NCBI GenBank assembly: GCA_964517465.1
Contig: CAZFEK010000007.1
Coordinates: 46,163 to 110,162, forward strand
Source of the DNA: JACPUX01 sp964517465
GTDB lineage: Bacteria > Pseudomonadota > Gammaproteobacteria > Burkholderiales > Casimicrobiaceae
Length of the DNA: 64,000 nt
Direction of reading: 5' to 3'
Shown here: positions 61,880-64,000 of the stretch, one piece after another
Numbering within the stretch: the first letter of the stretch is position 1
Layout: each line of letters begins with the position of its first letter
Notes under the pieces: model-generated
What the model was told of the DNA's origin: nothing
Databases searched by the model: none
Seen by the model: only the letters and a program-made list of their open reading frames with translations
Made by a program: the position numbers and the translations under genes

Positions 61880-62144
61880 GAGCCCGGTCAGCGTGCGCGA
61901 TGTTTGGCACGCCCCAGAAAATATCTCTTTCTCCCTTATCGCCACGCGCGGGCGTTGCGCCGCAACGATGGCGTTTGTCCGCACTTGCCCGGGCTGGCGA
62001 TCGGCCGTAGCGCGATCGCGCCCGAAATTCCAGCGCGAGTGTGCTGTTTCTGAGGGCCTGCCGCCGATTCCTGGACGAGCGCAACACTCCGCTTGCGGGC
62101 GCTGATCTCCCGTGGTGCCGGCGAGTGCTTGTCGACTTACACGA
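61880..62144. other. No gene seen; junction between cassette array and IS91-like element
   Basis: 265 GC-rich bases between the second attC and the end of the transposase gene. No convincing ORF. It probably contains one end of the IS91-like element, but IS91 ends are not inverted repeats and I could not fix the boundary. It may also include the start of a third, broken cassette. Confidence 0.4.
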
Positions 62145-63236
62145 TCAGTGCGCCCCTCCTGGGGCAAGCGGGATGGAAGGCACTCCGCGGGTTGGTGAGG
62201 CCATTCGGGTGCGCACGATCTTCATCACCCCCCCGCAGCAGGGGCACAGCATCGCCGGGCGGGGCCTGGTCCACGCCGCAACCGGCACGCACTTGAGCAG
62301 CCACTGCAGCAGCGCGATCAGCCGTTTGCTGTTGGGGTGCAGAAAACCAAAATTGCGCGCCCGCCGAAAGCCCTTGGGCAGCACATGCTGGAGCACCAGC
62401 CACAGAAACTGCGGCCCCGGCAGCGTGCGCAGTTGCATGCGCCCGCTCTTACCCTCGCGATAGCGGAATGTGACCTGACCGTCGCGGCAAGCGAGGATGT
62501 CTTCTTCCCGAATGACGCCGCGGTAGAGATAGCGCCCGAGGTACACGAGCGCCTTGTCGCCACTGCCCACCGCCTTGCAGTCCACCACCCATGCCTTGGG
62601 GTAGGGCGCGGGTAAACGCAGTCCGGCCGCCGCGATCGCCGCGAGCAGCTTCGCCCGAAACACCTTGGCCAGCGCCTTGTGGTTGAAGAGATAGCCCTTC
62701 TTGCTGGACTTGGTGCGCCAGCGCCGGCGTTTGGAATCGACCGCCGCCGCCGGCATCAGCAGATGCACATGGGGGTGATAGCCCAAAGCGCGCGTCTGGG
62801 TGTGCAGCACGGCAAGGGCGCCCGGCGTGCCTTGGAGTTGCCGGTCCTTCTGGCTGAAGGTGTGAACAGTGGCCCAGGCGCTGGTGATCAGCGCTTCGTA
62901 GAAGAGACGCTGATGCGCGAAGGCCAAAGGCCGCATCTGGGCCGGCAAGGTGAAGGTGATCAAGAAATACTCGGCGGGCACAAGCCGCTGCAATTGACGT
63001 TCCAGCCACTGCTGGCTGTCGTGATGCTGACAGTGCGGGCAGTGGCGGTGGCCGCAGGAGTGGGGTACCACGGTCTGATGGGCGCAGTCGGAGCAGCGCA
63101 CTTGCATCATCGGGCTGGCGGCACTACGACAGCGCCGGATGGCGGCGAGGGCTTGGTGGTGCTCGGCACTCAGACGATGGCGGTATTGCGCCAGAAAATC
63201 GCCCCCGAAGGTGTCGATGAGCTGAGCCAGACGCAT
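62145..63236 (-). CDS. IS91-family transposase (HUH rolling-circle type)
   Basis: About 363 residues from an ATG overlapping the upstream recombinase stop (a GTG one codon earlier is possible). N-terminal zinc ribbon (CSDCAHQTVVPHSCGHRHCP, HCQHH). The HUH metal motif appears as GYHPHVHLLMPAAAVDS, and a double-Tyr segment as YLGRYLYRGVIREED, as in IS91-type Y2 transposases. Overlap with the tyrosine recombinase (TGATG) shows that the two form one unit. It looks intact. Confidence 0.93.
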   Translation of the reverse strand: MRLAQLIDTFGGDFLAQYRHRLSAEHHQALAAIRRCRSAASPMMQVRCSDCAHQTVVPHSCGHRHCPHCQHHDSQQWLERQLQRLVPAEYFLITFTLPAQMRPLAFAHQRLFYEALITSAWATVHTFSQKDRQLQGTPGALAVLHTQTRALGYHPHVHLLMPAAAVDSKRRRWRTKSSKKGYLFNHKALAKVFRAKLLAAIAAAGLRLPAPYPKAWVVDCKAVGSGDKALVYLGRYLYRGVIREEDILACRDGQVTFRYREGKSGRMQLRTLPGPQFLWLVLQHVLPKGFRRARNFGFLHPNSKRLIALLQWLLKCVPVAAWTRPRPAMLCPCCGGVMKIVRTRMASPTRGVPSIPLAPGGAH

Positions 63237-64000
63237 CACTTGACCGTCCCCCAGGGGAGGACGAATCCGCCCATCAGGGCGTTGATGCGCGCGATCGCCC
63301 GCTGCTTGGTCTGACTGGTGAGGTGGGTGTAGCGTGCGGTGGTGAGAATGGAATGGTGACCGAGGATCTTTTGCACCTCGATCAAATCGACGCCCGCTTC
63401 GATCAGATGGGTGGCATAGCTGTGGCGCAAGCTGTGCGGGGTGATCTTTACTTAGCGTGAACGTCGCGCAGCGACGCTGGAACCTCCCCTCTCCCGCTCG
63501 CGGGGGAGGGGCGGGGGTGGGGGAACGGGCACAGCGACGTTCATGCTTTGAGGGTGGCAGTCGCCATGCCCGTTAGGCCGCACTGGGCCGCCACCTGGCG
63601 CAAGGTCTTTTGCACCCCGCCGCGATCGAGCGGCGAAGCGGCTCGCTGCGCGCCGGCAAGACCGCCGTGACGGTTGGGGAACAAGAGTTGAGGGTGGCGG
63701 TGGGTTTGCCAGAAGCGGCGCAGGGTGGCGAGGGTCACTTCGGGCAGCGGCACCAGCCGGTCGCGGTTGCCCTTGCCATCGCGCACCTGCACGCGCATGC
63801 GGGCGGCATCGATATCGCTCACCTTGAGCGCGAGGCCCTCGCCCAGCCGCAGGCCGAGGCTATAGAGGGTGAAGTAGAACACCCGGTAGCTCAACACCCG
63901 CGTTGCCGCGAAGAGCCGCTGCGCTTCGTCGATGGTGACGATGTCGGGCAGGCGACAGCTCTTGGGCGGCTTGATCAAGTGGGGCATGCGCCAGGCTTGT
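63236..64000 (-). pseudogene. Tyrosine recombinase of the IS91-like element, interrupted by a palindromic repeat
   Basis: Two parts of one gene are readable. The 5' part (63541 to the window end) includes RLFAATRVLSYRVFYFTLYS, LGLRLGEGLALKVSDIDAAR with the first catalytic Arg, and ends abnormally after QVAAQCGLTG. The 3' part (63236 to about 63450) resumes at KITPHSLRHSYATHLIEAG with catalytic His/Arg and ends with GHHSILTTARYTHLTSQ. The DNA between holds stop codons and is the 94-bp element at 63454-63547. The true start lies beyond base 64000. Confidence 0.85.
63454..63547. repeat. Palindromic element inserted in the recombinase gene
   Basis: Ends are 14-base inverted repeats, AGCGTGAACGTCGC (63454-63467) and GCGACGTTCATGCT (63534-63547), differing at one position. 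Inside are CGTCGC-GCA-GCGACG and a C-rich/G-rich hairpin (CCCCTCTCCCGC / GCGGGGGAGGGG). Its minus strand reads very like the 66-bp unit between motA and motB, sharing CACCCCCG, CCCCTC, GAGAGGGGAG and TCGCTG(A)CGCGAC in the same order. Confidence 0.8.

Larger units (their letters stand above)
62145..64000 (-). mobile_element. IS91-like element carrying a tyrosine recombinase gene
   Basis: Contains the transposase and the upstream, broken tyrosine recombinase; it continues past the window end. It lies directly after the integron cassettes and has probably truncated or invaded the array. Ends were not located. Confidence 0.7.

Overview
The window is high-GC DNA, almost certainly from a motile betaproteobacterium (Rhodocyclales or Nitrosomonadales would fit). 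The reasons are FlhDC as flagellar master regulator, E. coli-like CheY/CheZ and MotA/MotB, an additional CheR-CheD-CheB set, an FlhB-FlhA-FlhF-FlhG-FliA block followed by a second MotC/MotD-type stator, and a chromosomal integron. The species cannot be named from the sequence alone.

Layout. 1-16.3 kb is a signal-transduction region: the N-terminus of a chemoreceptor cut by the window edge, an orphan periplasmic binding protein, a membrane histidine kinase, a minus-strand run (HD-GYP phosphodiesterase, hybrid kinase, receiver-PAS-kinase, NarL-type regulator, then a GGDEF cyclase with its own promoter), a plus-strand hybrid kinase with HPt domain, and a receiver-PP2C-HATPase phosphatase. 16.4-28.0 kb is chemotaxis cluster I: short membrane MCP, CheY, CheA, CheW, a large PAS/MCP, CheR, CheD, CheB, a STAS protein and an EAL-HDOD protein. 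28.1-41.0 kb holds two very large kinases, an MCP with a C-terminal sensor, a stand-alone receiver, an HDOD-receiver-GGDEF protein and a receiver-GGDEF-EAL protein. 41.1-58.2 kb is the flagellar cluster: flhDC, a clear terminator, motAB with a 66-bp tandem repeat between the genes, cheV-cheV-cheY-cheZ-cheA, a dead VapBC-like remnant, flhB-flhA-flhF-flhG-fliA and motCD. 58.4-59.3 kb is a membrane-anchored methyltransferase. 59.7-64.0 kb is mobile DNA: an integron integrase, two cassettes with readable attC sites, and an IS91-type transposase whose partner tyrosine recombinase is broken by a palindromic repeat.

How the parts fit together. Ten or eleven sigma-28 (FliA)-like promoter matches (T[A/C]AA, 15-16 bp, GCCGATAA or a close variant) lie in front of transcription units throughout the window, including c-di-GMP enzymes and hybrid kinases as well as motA, cheV and the MCPs. 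This suggests that the signalling genes belong to the flagellar late regulon and link chemotaxis, c-di-GMP turnover and a likely PP2C/STAS partner switch. The repeat unit between motA and motB is related to the element that breaks the recombinase at the right end, so a palindromic element family has been moving in this genome.

Limits: all calls are from reading sequence and known family signatures. No database search or folding program was run. Domain borders are approximate and several start codons are uncertain.
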